In this document: piece after piece, positions 1 through 8,252 of the stretch
Position numbering within the stretch: the first letter of the stretch is position 1
How the letters are laid out: every line of letters begins with the position of its first letter
Assembly: GCA_046295215.1 (NCBI GenBank)
Contig: JBKBNP010000004.1
Location: 1-64,000, forward strand
Length of the DNA: 64,000 bases
Direction of reading: 5' to 3'
Origin: Szabonella sp046295215
GTDB lineage: Bacteria; Pseudomonadota; Alphaproteobacteria; Rhodobacterales; Rhodobacteraceae
Notes under the pieces: generated by a model
The model's database searches: none
What the model was told of the DNA's origin: nothing
The model's input: the letters and a program-made list of their open reading frames with translations, nothing else
Program-made: the position numbers and the translations under genes

Positions 1-57
1 AAAACCCCCGATCAAGCCTACTTCAACCAGCCGATACCCGAGGCGGTGGCGGCATAA
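1..57 (+). CDS. IS3-type transposase, C-terminal fragment (cut by window edge)
   Basis: The first frame is open from base 1 to a TAA at 55-57 and encodes the 18 residues KTPDQAYFNQPIPEAVAA. This resembles the C-terminus of IS3-family DDE transposases (OrfB, integrase core), which often end in a GKTP-x-AYF motif. Only the tail is visible, so the catalytic residues cannot be checked and the element may be intact or broken to the left. It marks the left flank of the oxyanion block as a likely insertion site. Recognition is from the motif only. Confidence 0.6.
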   Translation, partial: KTPDQAYFNQPIPEAVAA

Positions 58-118
58 CCAAGGCGGAAAACCACTTACGAAACGCCCGGAACCTGTTCAG
101 ATCAGCCGATCCACCTCT
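1..118 (+). mobile_element. Right end of an IS3-type insertion sequence (boundary approximate)
   Basis: After the transposase stop, bases 58-118 read like the short 3' noncoding tail of such an element (ACCACTTACGAAACGCC, then CCGATCCACCTCT). The left end lies outside the window, so the terminal inverted repeat and target duplication cannot be confirmed. The right boundary is a guess to within about 15 bases. Confidence 0.35.
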
Positions 119-405
119 CTCTAACTTGTTTGCGCTGTGGGTTGTGGCGATATGACGACAACAATGTCAGGCCGCATTCCTCGCTGGGAAACCAACCACC
201 CGCCGAAGCGCGCCGGGCGCTTGAGCAATGCGAAGGCTCCACGCCCGGCGCACTTGCCCGACCCGAAACCACCGACTATCAAACCCAAGGACTCTCGTTA
301 TGAACGAGGGACGACCGGGGGGGCAGGTCACCAGCAATGGGCCGCATAAAATAGACATCTGGCCCGAACGAAACCGGTGCAGGCCCAAGACATGTTAGTG
401 GGGAT
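119..405. other. Gene-free stretch upstream of the ModE-like gene
   Basis: No convincing coding frame is present. The 70-codon frame at 137-349 has no recognisable protein features. The stretch contains a 15-bp inverted repeat at 294-308 and otherwise nothing I can assign. Confidence 0.4.
294..308. promoter_or_regulatory. Inverted repeat CTCGTT-ATG-AACGAG, possible operator
   Basis: Perfect 6-bp arms around a 3-bp centre, about 100 bases before the ModE-like gene. The TCGTTAT half resembles the CGTTATA half of molybdenum boxes, so autoregulation is possible. There is no second support. Confidence 0.25.
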
Positions 406-777
406 ATGGACAAGACTGCCAAACGCCCGGTTCTGCGCATCCGGATCGTCTTCGGTGACGCGGAAATGATCGGGCCAGGAAAAGCCGAACTGCTCGAACG
501 CATTGATCGCTGCGGCTCCATCGCGGCGGCGGGGCGCGAGATGAGCATGAGCTACAAGCGTGCCTGGCAATTGATCGGCACATTGAATGCCATGTTCAGG
601 GAGCCGCTGGTGGACAGCAGCCGCGGCGGGCCCGGTGGAGGTGGCGCGGTGCTGACCGACATGGGCCGGGCGGTTCTGGCGCTCTATCGTGGCTTCGAGA
701 AGGATGCGGCTGAAGCGGGGACGAAGCGGTTGAATGCCCTGCAAGAAATGCTTCTGGATATTCCCGAAGGAAAATAA
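406..777 (+). CDS. ModE-like winged-helix regulator, DNA-binding domain only
   Basis: A 123-residue protein matching the N-terminal LysR-type winged helix of the molybdate regulator ModE: GPGKAELLERIDRCGSIAAA, then SYKRAW as recognition helix, then a GGGAVLT wing and a final helix. Full-length ModE is about 260 residues, with two C-terminal Mop-type molybdate-binding domains that are absent here. It sits directly upstream of modABC in the same orientation, with a palindrome between it and modA. A role in molybdenum-responsive control of modABC is inferred. How it would sense molybdate without Mop domains is unclear; it may rely on ModC or bind DNA constitutively. Confidence 0.8.
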   Translation: MDKTAKRPVLRIRIVFGDAEMIGPGKAELLERIDRCGSIAAAGREMSMSYKRAWQLIGTLNAMFREPLVDSSRGGPGGGGAVLTDMGRAVLALYRGFEKDAAEAGTKRLNALQEMLLDIPEGK

Positions 778-803
778 CGCTTGCGGGCCAATCAATTTTC
801 CGG

Positions 804-827
804 CGATATGTTCCTTGAGAAATATCA
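804..827 (+). promoter_or_regulatory. Mo-box-like imperfect palindrome upstream of modA
   Basis: CGATAT and ATATCA arms are separated by 12 bases in the 65-base gap between the regulator gene and modA. The layout resembles ModE/MopB binding sites (A/T-rich TATA-type arms). It is the best candidate operator for the modABC operon, but the arms have one mismatch and binding is inferred. Confidence 0.4.
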
Positions 828-842
828 CCTGGGGGACCATTC

Positions 843-1631
843 ATGTCCGGATACTGCGCGCGTCGTTCCGTCCTTGCGGCAATCGCCGCGCTGATTTTTG
901 CTGGTGGACCTGGCTTTGCCCAGGATGACGCCCCCGTGGTCGCCGCCGCCTCGGACCTGCAATTCGCGGTCGAGGAGATCGCCGACGCCTTCAAGGCCGA
1001 AACGGGGATGGAGGTGCGGCTGTCGATGGGCTCGACCGGCAACTTTGCCCGGCAGATCCGTGAAGGTGCGCCATTCCAGATCTTCATGGCCGCAGATGAA
1101 CAGTTCATCTTTGACCTGCATCGTGACGGGTTCGCCCCGGATGAGGGTGATCTCTATGCCATCGGCCGGATCGTCGTGAAGGTGCCGCCGGGGTCCACGC
1201 TTGCAGCCGACGGCACGCTTGAAAGCCTGCGCACGGCGCTGGCCGAGGGCAGGATCACACGCTTTGCCATCGCCAACCCCGATCATGCCCCCTATGGCAA
1301 GCGCGCCAAGGAGGCGTTGCAACACGCGGGGCTGTGGGACGACATCCAGCCCTTCCTCGTGCTGGGCGAGAATGTCAGCCAGGCCGCGCAATTCGCGCTG
1401 TCGGGCAATGCCGAGGGCGGGATCATCGCGCTGTCACTGGCACTTGCGCCGCAGTTGCGCGAACTTGGCACCGCTGACCTTGTCCCCGAGGATTTTCACG
1501 AACCCCTGCGACAGCGCATGGTCATGCTGAACAACGCGGGCGAGGTGGCGCAGGCCTTCTACGCCTATATGAATGCGCCTGCGGCCCGCGAGATCATGAG
1601 GCGCTACGGCTTCATCTTGCCGGACGAGTGA
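843..1631 (+). CDS. modA: Molybdate ABC transporter, periplasmic binding protein
   Basis: A 262-residue exported protein with a Sec signal peptide (RR..VLAAIAALIFAGG, cleavage near FAQDD). The mature part begins AASDLQFAVEEI, typical of ModA, in which the AAS and STG segments contribute oxyanion ligands; GSTGNFARQI follows. It would bind molybdate (or tungstate) in the periplasm and deliver it to ModB. It is followed 3 bases later by modB in a compact modABC operon. Length and order fit the family. Sulfate or another oxyanion is possible but less likely given the ModE-like neighbour. Confidence 0.93.
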   Translation: MSGYCARRSVLAAIAALIFAGGPGFAQDDAPVVAAASDLQFAVEEIADAFKAETGMEVRLSMGSTGNFARQIREGAPFQIFMAADEQFIFDLHRDGFAPDEGDLYAIGRIVVKVPPGSTLAADGTLESLRTALAEGRITRFAIANPDHAPYGKRAKEALQHAGLWDDIQPFLVLGENVSQAAQFALSGNAEGGIIALSLALAPQLRELGTADLVPEDFHEPLRQRMVMLNNAGEVAQAFYAYMNAPAAREIMRRYGFILPDE

Positions 1632-1634
1632 CGC

Positions 1635-2303
1635 ATGGACTGGACCGCTCTCTGGCTGTCTTTGCGCCTTGCCGCATGGACCGTCGCAATCCTGCTGCCG
1701 GTGTCGATCCTGATGGGACGGTTCCTTGCCTATCGGACCTTCCGGGGCAAGGGGCTGGTCGAGGCACTGGTGTTGCTGCCTTTGGTGCTGCCGCCCACGG
1801 TGTTCGGGTTTTACATGCTGGTCTCCTTCGGGCGCAATTCGCCCATCGGTCAGGCGTGGCAGTCGATCTTCGGCAGCCAGCTTGTGTTCACCTTTGAGGG
1901 GTTGGTTGTGGCATCCGTGATCTTCAACCTGCCCTTTGCCATCCAGCCCGCGCAACGCGGGTTCGAGGCCATCGCGGTCGAGGTGCGCGAGGCGGCGCGC
2001 TGTTGCGGGATGTCGCCGCTGGCCAGCCTACGGAAGGTGGAGTTGCCGCTCGCCTGGCCAGGGCTGATGACAGCGATGGTGCTGACCTTCGCGCACACGC
2101 TGGGCGAATTCGGCATCGTGCTGATGGTTGGCGGGTCGATCCCCGGCGAGACGAAAACCATCGCCATTTCCATATATGACAAGGTGCAGGGCTTTGATGA
2201 CAGGGGGGCGGCGATCATGTCGGCGACGCTGGTTGCGATCAGCTTGTTCACCATCGCCATCACCTACTGGCTGTCGGCGCGCGTCGGGCGGAGGCTGTCC
2301 TGA
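1635..2303 (+). CDS. modB: Molybdate ABC transporter permease
   Basis: A 222-residue inner-membrane permease with five or six hydrophobic segments, starting WTALWLSLRLAAWTVAILL. It has the binding-protein-dependent permease loop (EVREAARCCGMSPLASLRKVELPLAWPGL) that docks on ModC, and the family segment LGEFGIVLMVGGSIPGET seen in ModB/CysT-type permeases. Its stop overlaps the modC start by one base, so translation is probably coupled. Function: the channel for molybdate uptake. Confidence 0.93.
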   Translation: MDWTALWLSLRLAAWTVAILLPVSILMGRFLAYRTFRGKGLVEALVLLPLVLPPTVFGFYMLVSFGRNSPIGQAWQSIFGSQLVFTFEGLVVASVIFNLPFAIQPAQRGFEAIAVEVREAARCCGMSPLASLRKVELPLAWPGLMTAMVLTFAHTLGEFGIVLMVGGSIPGETKTIAISIYDKVQGFDDRGAAIMSATLVAISLFTIAITYWLSARVGRRLS

Positions 2304-3403
2304 TGGCGCTGGAAGTGATGGCACGGGCGAAGGCACCGATCCCGCTTGATGTGGCGTTCAGGGTCGAGCCGGGCGAGTTGCTGGCGCTGGTGGGGCACTC
2401 CGGCTCGGGCAAGACGACGCTGTTGCGCACCATCGCCGGGCTCTGGCGGCCCGAGATGGCGCGGGTCGCGGTGGATGGCACGACATGGCTGGACAGCGCC
2501 GCGCGCGTCGATCTGCCCACGCATCGCCGCCGGGTGGGCATCGTGTTCCAGAACTACGCGCTGTTTCCGCATATGACGGCGGCGCAGAACGTCATGGCGG
2601 CGATGGAGGTGGCCGACGCGACCGAAGCGGAGCGGATCCTCGATCTGGTGAACCTGCATGGCCTGTCGGGCCGCAAGCCCGCACAACTGTCGGGCGGCCA
2701 GCAGCAGCGCGTTGCCGTGGCGCGCGCGCTCGCCCGCAAGCCGCAGGCGCTGTTGCTGGACGAGCCCTTCTCGGCGGTGGACCGCGCGACCCGCGAGAAG
2801 CTCTATGCCGAGATCATCGGGTTGCGCCGCCATCTGGCCATGCCGGTGGTGCTGGTCACCCATGACATGAACGAGGCGCAGCTTCTGGCCGACCGAATGG
2901 TGGTGATCGAGGCCGGCCGGGTGGTGCGGACCGGCACCACCGCCGGGGTGATGGCCGACCCGGACGCCTTGCGCGCCATGGGCATTCGCGAGGTTGCCGC
3001 GATGCTGCCCGCCGTGATTGCCGAGCATGGGGCAGACGGGCTGACGCGGCTGGACACAACGTCAGGCCCCTTGTTCCTGCCGGGTGTCGAGGGTATGCCC
3101 GGCAGCAGGGTAAGGGTGCGGATCATGGCACATGAAGTTATCCTGTCGCGCGCGCGGCCCGAGGGGCTGTCGGCGCAGAACATCCTCGCCGGGACAATCA
3201 CCCGGATTGTCGAGGGGCAGGGGCCTGCCGTGATGGTGCATGTGGCGCTCGGCGACCACGAGATTCTTGCCCGCATCACCCGCCGCGCGGCGGGACAGAT
3301 GGCGCTGCGCGCGGGCGACTCTGTGCATGCCATCCTCAAGTCCATGTCTGTCGCCCGCGATCATGTCGCCCGCGCCCCCGGTGCCAGCCGGGTTGGCGAA
3401 TGA
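2303..3403 (+). CDS. modC: Molybdate ABC transporter ATP-binding protein
   Basis: A 366-residue ATPase. Walker A is GHSGSGKTTLL, the signature LSGGQQQRVAVARAL, Walker B ALLLDEPFSAVD and the H-loop VTHDMNEA. After the ATPase domain comes a C-terminal extension with a Mop/TOBE-like segment (LSAQNILAGTITRIVEG), which in ModC binds molybdate and can inhibit transport. That is of interest because the neighbouring regulator lacks Mop domains. Its last four bases overlap the start of the next gene (ATGA), so the downstream exporter-like gene is probably cotranscribed. Confidence 0.93.
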   Translation: MALEVMARAKAPIPLDVAFRVEPGELLALVGHSGSGKTTLLRTIAGLWRPEMARVAVDGTTWLDSAARVDLPTHRRRVGIVFQNYALFPHMTAAQNVMAAMEVADATEAERILDLVNLHGLSGRKPAQLSGGQQQRVAVARALARKPQALLLDEPFSAVDRATREKLYAEIIGLRRHLAMPVVLVTHDMNEAQLLADRMVVIEAGRVVRTGTTAGVMADPDALRAMGIREVAAMLPAVIAEHGADGLTRLDTTSGPLFLPGVEGMPGSRVRVRIMAHEVILSRARPEGLSAQNILAGTITRIVEGQGPAVMVHVALGDHEILARITRRAAGQMALRAGDSVHAILKSMSVARDHVARAPGASRVGE

Positions 3404-4227
3404 CCCGCGCTGCACGCCCCGCGCTGTCCTTCGGGATCGGCACGGCCGTCGGCATGGCGGGCGGGCTGATCGGGCTCGGGGGGGCCGAATTCCGGCTGCC
3501 CGCCCTTGTCGGCGCCTTGCGCTTTTCGGCGCGAGAGGCGGTGGCGATAAACCTTGTCGCCAGCTTCATCGTTCTCGCTGCGGCCTTTCCGTTCCGCGCG
3601 GCCTCCGTGCCCTTGGACGGGATCGTGCCGCATCTGCCGGCGGTGCTTGGCATGCTGGCAGGCTCGATGTCCGCCGCCTGGGTCGGGGCGGGCTGGCTGC
3701 GCCGGGCGTCAGACAAGCTGCTCGGCCGGTTGATCCTTGTCCTGCTGGTGGCGCTCGGCTGCGTGCTGATCGCCGAAGGGCTGTTCGTGGTAGAACCGAC
3801 GCGGTTGGTTGCCGAAGGCCTGCTCCCCACCGTCCTTGTCGCCGCCGCCTGTGGCGTGGTGATCGGCCTCGTGTCCTCGCTGTTGGGCGTGGCAGGGGGC
3901 GAATTGATTATCCCCGTGTTCATTCTGCTGTTCGGCGTGGATGTGAAACTGGCCGGTTCGATGTCGATGCTGGTGGGCATGCCCACCATTGCCGTGGGCC
4001 TCGCACGCCATTTCGGGGCGGGGTCGGTCCTGCGCGAAAGGCCGGTGTGGCGGCAGACCATCCTGCCACTTGGCGCAGGGTCCGTTGTCGGCGCCATTCT
4101 CGGCGCGCTGGCGCTTGGCCTCGTGCCCGCGCAGGCGCTCAAGATCGGGTTGGGGATCATCCTGATCTGGTCGGCCTGGGGCGTGTTCAGGCACCTGCCG
4201 CAGCAGGCTGAACAGATTGAAAGATAG
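3400..4227 (+). CDS. TauE/SafE-family membrane permease
   Basis: A 275-residue integral membrane protein with about eight hydrophobic segments in two halves. Glycine-rich G(T)AVGMAGGLIGLGGAEFRLP near the N-terminus and SSLLGVAGGELIIPV in the middle are typical of the TauE/SafE (sulfite exporter, DUF81) family. Members move sulfite, sulfoacetate or other organosulfur anions, and the substrate here is unknown. The ATGA overlap with modC suggests an anion-related role in the same operon, possibly export of a competing oxyanion such as sulfite. That link is inference. Confidence 0.8.
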   Translation: MTRAARPALSFGIGTAVGMAGGLIGLGGAEFRLPALVGALRFSAREAVAINLVASFIVLAAAFPFRAASVPLDGIVPHLPAVLGMLAGSMSAAWVGAGWLRRASDKLLGRLILVLLVALGCVLIAEGLFVVEPTRLVAEGLLPTVLVAAACGVVIGLVSSLLGVAGGELIIPVFILLFGVDVKLAGSMSMLVGMPTIAVGLARHFGAGSVLRERPVWRQTILPLGAGSVVGAILGALALGLVPAQALKIGLGIILIWSAWGVFRHLPQQAEQIER

Positions 4228-4520
4228 GGTGATCCAAGCTGCGGCCCGAGGGTTTTTCCGATGACGACGTTGGAGACCTCTGCAGGGTTGGTGCGGCACC
4301 GAGGCGTCCTTCCGCCCTGAGCGAGAATTGACCGGCATGCCGGTCCCGGCCATGACCGGATGCCCTGTCACGCGGCCGGTGAAAACTCTGGTCAGCCTGG
4401 ATCGGGCGTCTTGATCGGGTTTCGCGCAGGATGCAGACCGGGCGTTGGACAGAGTGCCTGCGCCGATCATGGCGGATCGGGTGGATGCAAGGCTGTGACC
4501 ATCCTGCCCGGGGTTTGGCT
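4228..4520. other. Convergent intergenic stretch with a 16-bp perfect palindrome
   Basis: A 293-base gap between the TauE-like gene (plus) and chrA (minus). The palindrome GACCGGCATGCCGGTC is at 4330-4345, followed by further CCGG-rich sequence. It has no loop, so it is a poor terminator. No coding frame looks real. Confidence 0.4.
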
Positions 4521-5888
4521 TCAGGTCAGACCCGTTAGCGCCAGCGCCATCCCGGCCAGCGCGCTTCCGGCAAGGACCGTCACCGGGCCAAGCCGGAAGC
4601 GGAACACCGCCACAAGTGCGGCCAGCACCAGCACCGCAGCGGCGAGGTTCAGCGTCGGCCAGACCGGAACATCCAGATCAAGACCAAAGGACGTGACCGT
4701 CCGCACCTCGTCGAAAACCACATGCAGGCCGAACCAGACGGCGAGGTTCAGGATGACGCCCACCACCGCGGCGGTGATTGCTGTCAGCGCTGCTGTCAGG
4801 ACCGCGTTATCGCGCAGGCGTTCGATGAAAGGGGCGCCAAGGAAGATCCACAGGAAACAGGGTGTGAAGGTCACCCATGTCGTCAGCAACCCGCCCAGCG
4901 TTCCGGCCATCAGAGGCGACAGAACGCCCGCGTCGCGGAAGGCGCCCATGAAGCCCACGAATTGTGTCACCATGATCAGCGGACCTGGTGTGGTCTCTGC
5001 CATGCCGAGCCCGTCCAGCATCTCGCCCGGCGCGAGCCAGCCGAAGTTCTGCACCGCCTCCTGCGCGACCCAGGCCAGCACCGCATAGGCGCCGCCGAAG
5101 GTCACCACGGCCATGACGCTGAAGAAGCCCGCAATCTGCGCAAACACATTGGCCGGACCCAGCACGGCGAACAGCAGGGCGACCGGCGCCAGCCAAAGCA
5201 CGAGGAACACCGCCGAGATGCGAAACGCCCAGGCGCGATTGACCTGAGTATGTTCCGGCGACTCCTCGCCCAGCAGGGTGTCGGCGTCATCGACCTGGAT
5301 CTTGCCCACCGTGCCGTGCCCGCCACCACCCCGAAACGCGGGCAGACCTGCGCGCGCGCCTGCGAGGCCGATCAGGCCCGCAATCAGGATGATGAGCGGG
5401 AACGGCACCGCAAAGCCGAAGATTGCCACGAACGAGGCGGCGGCGATGGCGAGCATCGCGCCGTTCTTCAGCGCGCGGGATCCGATGCGGATGACCGCCT
5501 GCACGACAATTGCCAGAACCGCCGCCTTGAGCCCGAAAAACAGCGCCTCGACCGGGCCGACATTGCCGTAGAGCGCGTAGACCCAGCTCAGGGCCATGAT
5601 CGCCACGACACCGGGCAGCACGAACAGTAGACCCGCGATGATACCACCAATGGTGCGGTGCATCAGCCAGCCGATATAGACGGCAAGCTGCATCGCCTCG
5701 GGGCCGGGCAGCAGCATGCAGTAGTTGAGCGCGTGCAGAAACCGCCTCTCGCCCAGCCAGCGCTGCTCCTCGACGAGGATGCGGTGCATGAGCGCGATCT
5801 GCCCAGCCGGGCCGCCGAAACTCAAGAGGCCGATGCGGGCCCAGATGCGGGTGGCCTCGGCCAGCGTGGGGTAGGTGCGGTCCTGCAT
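4521..5888 (-). CDS. chrA: Chromate transporter, long two-domain CHR type
   Basis: A 455-residue membrane protein with about ten to twelve hydrophobic segments and the duplicated CHR architecture. The N-terminal half has FGGPAGQIALMHRILVEE and LPGPEAMQLA; the C-terminal half has VTFGGAYAVLAWVAQEAV and TTPGPLIMVTQFVGF. ChrA proteins export chromate from the cytoplasm by chemiosmosis. The start codon overlaps the stop of the upstream rhodanese-ChrB gene by one base, giving a two-gene chromate-resistance operon. Length (usual 400-450) and both motif sets are intact. Confidence 0.92.
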   Translation of the reverse strand: MQDRTYPTLAEATRIWARIGLLSFGGPAGQIALMHRILVEEQRWLGERRFLHALNYCMLLPGPEAMQLAVYIGWLMHRTIGGIIAGLLFVLPGVVAIMALSWVYALYGNVGPVEALFFGLKAAVLAIVVQAVIRIGSRALKNGAMLAIAAASFVAIFGFAVPFPLIILIAGLIGLAGARAGLPAFRGGGGHGTVGKIQVDDADTLLGEESPEHTQVNRAWAFRISAVFLVLWLAPVALLFAVLGPANVFAQIAGFFSVMAVVTFGGAYAVLAWVAQEAVQNFGWLAPGEMLDGLGMAETTPGPLIMVTQFVGFMGAFRDAGVLSPLMAGTLGGLLTTWVTFTPCFLWIFLGAPFIERLRDNAVLTAALTAITAAVVGVILNLAVWFGLHVVFDEVRTVTSFGLDLDVPVWPTLNLAAAVLVLAALVAVFRFRLGPVTVLAGSALAGMALALTGLT

Positions 5889-6709
5889 CAGTCTGCCTTC
5901 GGTTTGTTGGTGGGCCAGTTGTGGGTCTCGTCGGTTGCGTCCCGTGCCCAGCGATAGAAGGCGTCGTAGAGTAACATTCCCGCATCGAGCTGCTCCAGAT
6001 CGTCGGAATACATCCGCGACAGGCCCAGCGACACGGCCAGCAACCCTGCCGCCTCGGGTGCGAGGTCGAGCCGGGCGGTATCCGCCCCTCGGACGATGGT
6101 CGCCAGCCGGTCGAGCGCAGGAATGGTCAGGCCGAACTCGGCCAGCATCACGTCGAAAGTGCAGAGATCGCTTCGGTGGCTCCAGAACACGGTCTCGATG
6201 TCGAAGGGGGATGCATTGTAGCGCTCGGCGACACCCAACACTTCGGCGGGCGCCACGAACAGGATGACCGCTTGGGGATCGAGAAAGCGACGGATCAGCC
6301 AGGGACAGGCAATCCGGTCGATTTTCGGGCGCGCCCGCGTGACCCAGACGGTGCGACCCTGCCCGTCGCGTGCAGGCAGCCTTGCCGGATCGAACAGTGG
6401 CAGCCCCGCTGCGCGCCAGGCCTCAAATCCGCCCTCGAGATATTCCGAGGCACAACCCTCGGCGCGCAGCAAGGCTGCGGTGCCCTGACTGCGCCGGTGA
6501 CCGGCCTGACAGACGGCGATCGACGGCTGGCCGCCAAGTTGTGGAGCGAGGGGGGCAAGCGCCTGATCGTCGATCCGGGCCGCACCGGGGAGCAGTCTCG
6601 GATCGGCGGCGAAATCTTCCTCGGACCGCACGTCGAGCAAGAGCGGCGCGCGCGGGGTTCCGATGATGCGGGCAAGCTTGTCGCATGAAATGGCATTTGG
6701 CGCAGGCAT
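5888..6709 (-). CDS. chrB: Rhodanese-ChrB fusion, chromate resistance protein
   Basis: A 273-residue protein. Residues about 1-105 form a rhodanese domain with active-site loop CQAGHRRSQG; residues about 110-273 match the ChrB/chromate-resistance domain (KIDRIACPWLIRRFLDP, then FWSHRSDLCTFD). ChrB-type proteins regulate or assist ChrA. The start at 6709 is preferred over a longer frame to 7021 because GGAGGA lies a few bases upstream and the upstream residues look noncoding. Coupled to chrA by a TGATG-type overlap. The sulfurtransferase domain may tie chromate reduction products to sulfur metabolism, which is inference. Confidence 0.88.
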   Translation of the reverse strand: MPAPNAISCDKLARIIGTPRAPLLLDVRSEEDFAADPRLLPGAARIDDQALAPLAPQLGGQPSIAVCQAGHRRSQGTAALLRAEGCASEYLEGGFEAWRAAGLPLFDPARLPARDGQGRTVWVTRARPKIDRIACPWLIRRFLDPQAVILFVAPAEVLGVAERYNASPFDIETVFWSHRSDLCTFDVMLAEFGLTIPALDRLATIVRGADTARLDLAPEAAGLLAVSLGLSRMYSDDLEQLDAGMLLYDAFYRWARDATDETHNWPTNKPKAD

Positions 6710-6793
6710 TTGCGTTCCTCCGTGGCCGGGATTGATGTGGAACGCGATCTTTGGCTGGCGCCTCAAGGGGAGTTCGCAGATCCCCATTGTTCC

Positions 6794-6822
6794 AGTTACG
6801 GGAAAAGGTCTGAAACTGTCAA
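6794..6822 (-). promoter_or_regulatory. Candidate promoter for the chrB-chrA operon
   Basis: On the minus strand TTGACA (6817-6822) is followed after 17 bases by GTAACT (6794-6799), about 85 bases before the chrB start. The -35 is consensus and the -10 is weak. Confidence 0.35.
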
Positions 6823-6918
6823 GATTTGCAAAGGCCATCCTCCCTGTCCTGCGCGGTGATGCCCGCGCGCGTGCCGACCGATGGCTCGATGCGCCTGCGC
6901 GGCGACGCGAGGCCGCGC

Positions 6919-7875
6919 TCAGCGGTCGGGCAGGAGCCGCGGCACCGCCTTCAGATAGGCCAGCACGCCAAGCAGTTCGACGAGCGACTGAAAGACGATG
7001 ACGACAATGGCCAGCCGCCATTCCGGCGAAAGCGCCAGGGCCAGCGGCAGCACGACAAAGGAATTGCGTGTCCCGAGGCTGAACACCAATGCACGCCCGG
7101 ACCGCGCTGGAAGGTCAAACACCCGGGCAAGTGCGAGCCCGACGATCAGGGCAAGCACGAGAAAACCGGCAAACACGCCCGCCACTTGCGGCAGGACCGG
7201 CAAGGAGTCTGCCACGGTCTGCACCTGGCTTGCCGCGATCAGGAAAACCACCAGCGCCAGCAGCGGGACCGGGAACCAGCCGAGGCGCTCGATCACCGCG
7301 TCCCGCCCGGGTCGCGCACGCGCCCATCGTTCAAGAAACCAAGCCGCCACCAGCGGCGCCACGATCAGCGTCAGGAAAACGGTCACGATGGGACCAACCG
7401 CGAAAATCTCCAGAAAGGCCGACCCCATGAACAGCCACAGATAGACGGGCAGCAATCCCATCTGCACGATAAGGTTCACCGGTGTCGCGGCGATGGCACG
7501 ACCAGTGTCGCCCCCCGCCAGATGCGTGAAGGTGATATACCAGTCTGTGCAGGGGACGAGCAGCACCAGCAGAACGCCCAGCCGGACCGCCGGATCGGCA
7601 GGCAGGAACACAAGCAGGCCTGCCACGATCAGCGGGACTACCCCGAAATTGCCGAGCAGCATGGCGGCCATGAACCGGCGGTCGCGGAACGCTTCCGGCA
7701 AATGGATCAGCGGCACCTGCGTGAAGGTCACGAAGATCAGGATGCCCAGAAGCGGCCAGAGCGCCGCCTCGAGATGTGCGGCAGCCACCGGCAGCAGCAG
7801 ACCGAGGCCCAGCCCGGCCAGGATGGCGGCGAGATAGATCCAGACCTGGTGGCGTTCCAGCGTAATGCGGCTCAT
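6919..7875 (-). CDS. Acr3/bile-acid-symporter-family transporter (arsenic-resistance type)
   Basis: About 318 residues with ten hydrophobic segments of the SBF/BART superfamily. RHQVWIYLAAILAGLGLGLL at the N-terminus, LLVPCTDWYITFTHLAGGD in the middle and FSLGTRNSFVVLPLALAL late resemble the arsenic-resistance branch of the family, where a conserved Cys (VPCTDW) is essential. The likely role is efflux of arsenite or antimonite; a different organic anion is possible. ATG at 7875 is chosen because AGGA precedes it by five bases; ATG at 7881 is an alternative. No arsR or arsC is adjacent. Confidence 0.8.
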   Translation of the reverse strand: MSRITLERHQVWIYLAAILAGLGLGLLLPVAAAHLEAALWPLLGILIFVTFTQVPLIHLPEAFRDRRFMAAMLLGNFGVVPLIVAGLLVFLPADPAVRLGVLLVLLVPCTDWYITFTHLAGGDTGRAIAATPVNLIVQMGLLPVYLWLFMGSAFLEIFAVGPIVTVFLTLIVAPLVAAWFLERWARARPGRDAVIERLGWFPVPLLALVVFLIAASQVQTVADSLPVLPQVAGVFAGFLVLALIVGLALARVFDLPARSGRALVFSLGTRNSFVVLPLALALSPEWRLAIVVIVFQSLVELLGVLAYLKAVPRLLPDR

Positions 7876-8252
7876 GTCCATCCTGTTCGATTGTTGCAGT
7901 CGAGGTATAACCTCATCGCGCAGGAAGGCTATGGCTCCCGCATCAAAAGTGGAATTCGAAGAATGGCCATACCCATGTCCCACGCCCATTCTCACCGTGC
8001 CGCACACACCTCCCCGCGCGGTGAGATGCAAGGCTCAATGGCGCCCGAGAACAGGCACCTGCGGCGTCACAGCCGCCCGGAAACTGCAATTGGCCGCGCA
8101 GTTTGACGAATGCCCACCCTCAGAACAAGGGGGGCGGTGGGCAGCAGGCCCGCCCCTCCGCCCCTTTCCCGCGTGAATAGGTTGTCCCCGTGCGGCCTTG
8201 GGCAAATCCCTGTTTCCAAGGGATCTGCGGGACCGGCTGTTGACCGGCCTTG
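7876..8252. other. Intergenic stretch between ptsP and the Acr3-like gene
   Basis: About 377 bases. A weak ATCCC/GGGAT hairpin lies near 8205-8225, downstream of ptsP on the minus strand. No coding frame is convincing, and it presumably holds the promoter of the Acr3-like gene. Confidence 0.4.

Noticed and set aside
137..349. 70-codon frame between the IS end and the ModE-like gene
   Set aside because: No ribosome site, signal or recognisable domain; composition is that of random GC-rich sequence.
4330..4345. Terminator at the perfect palindrome between the TauE-like gene and chrA
   Set aside because: No loop and no T-run on either strand.
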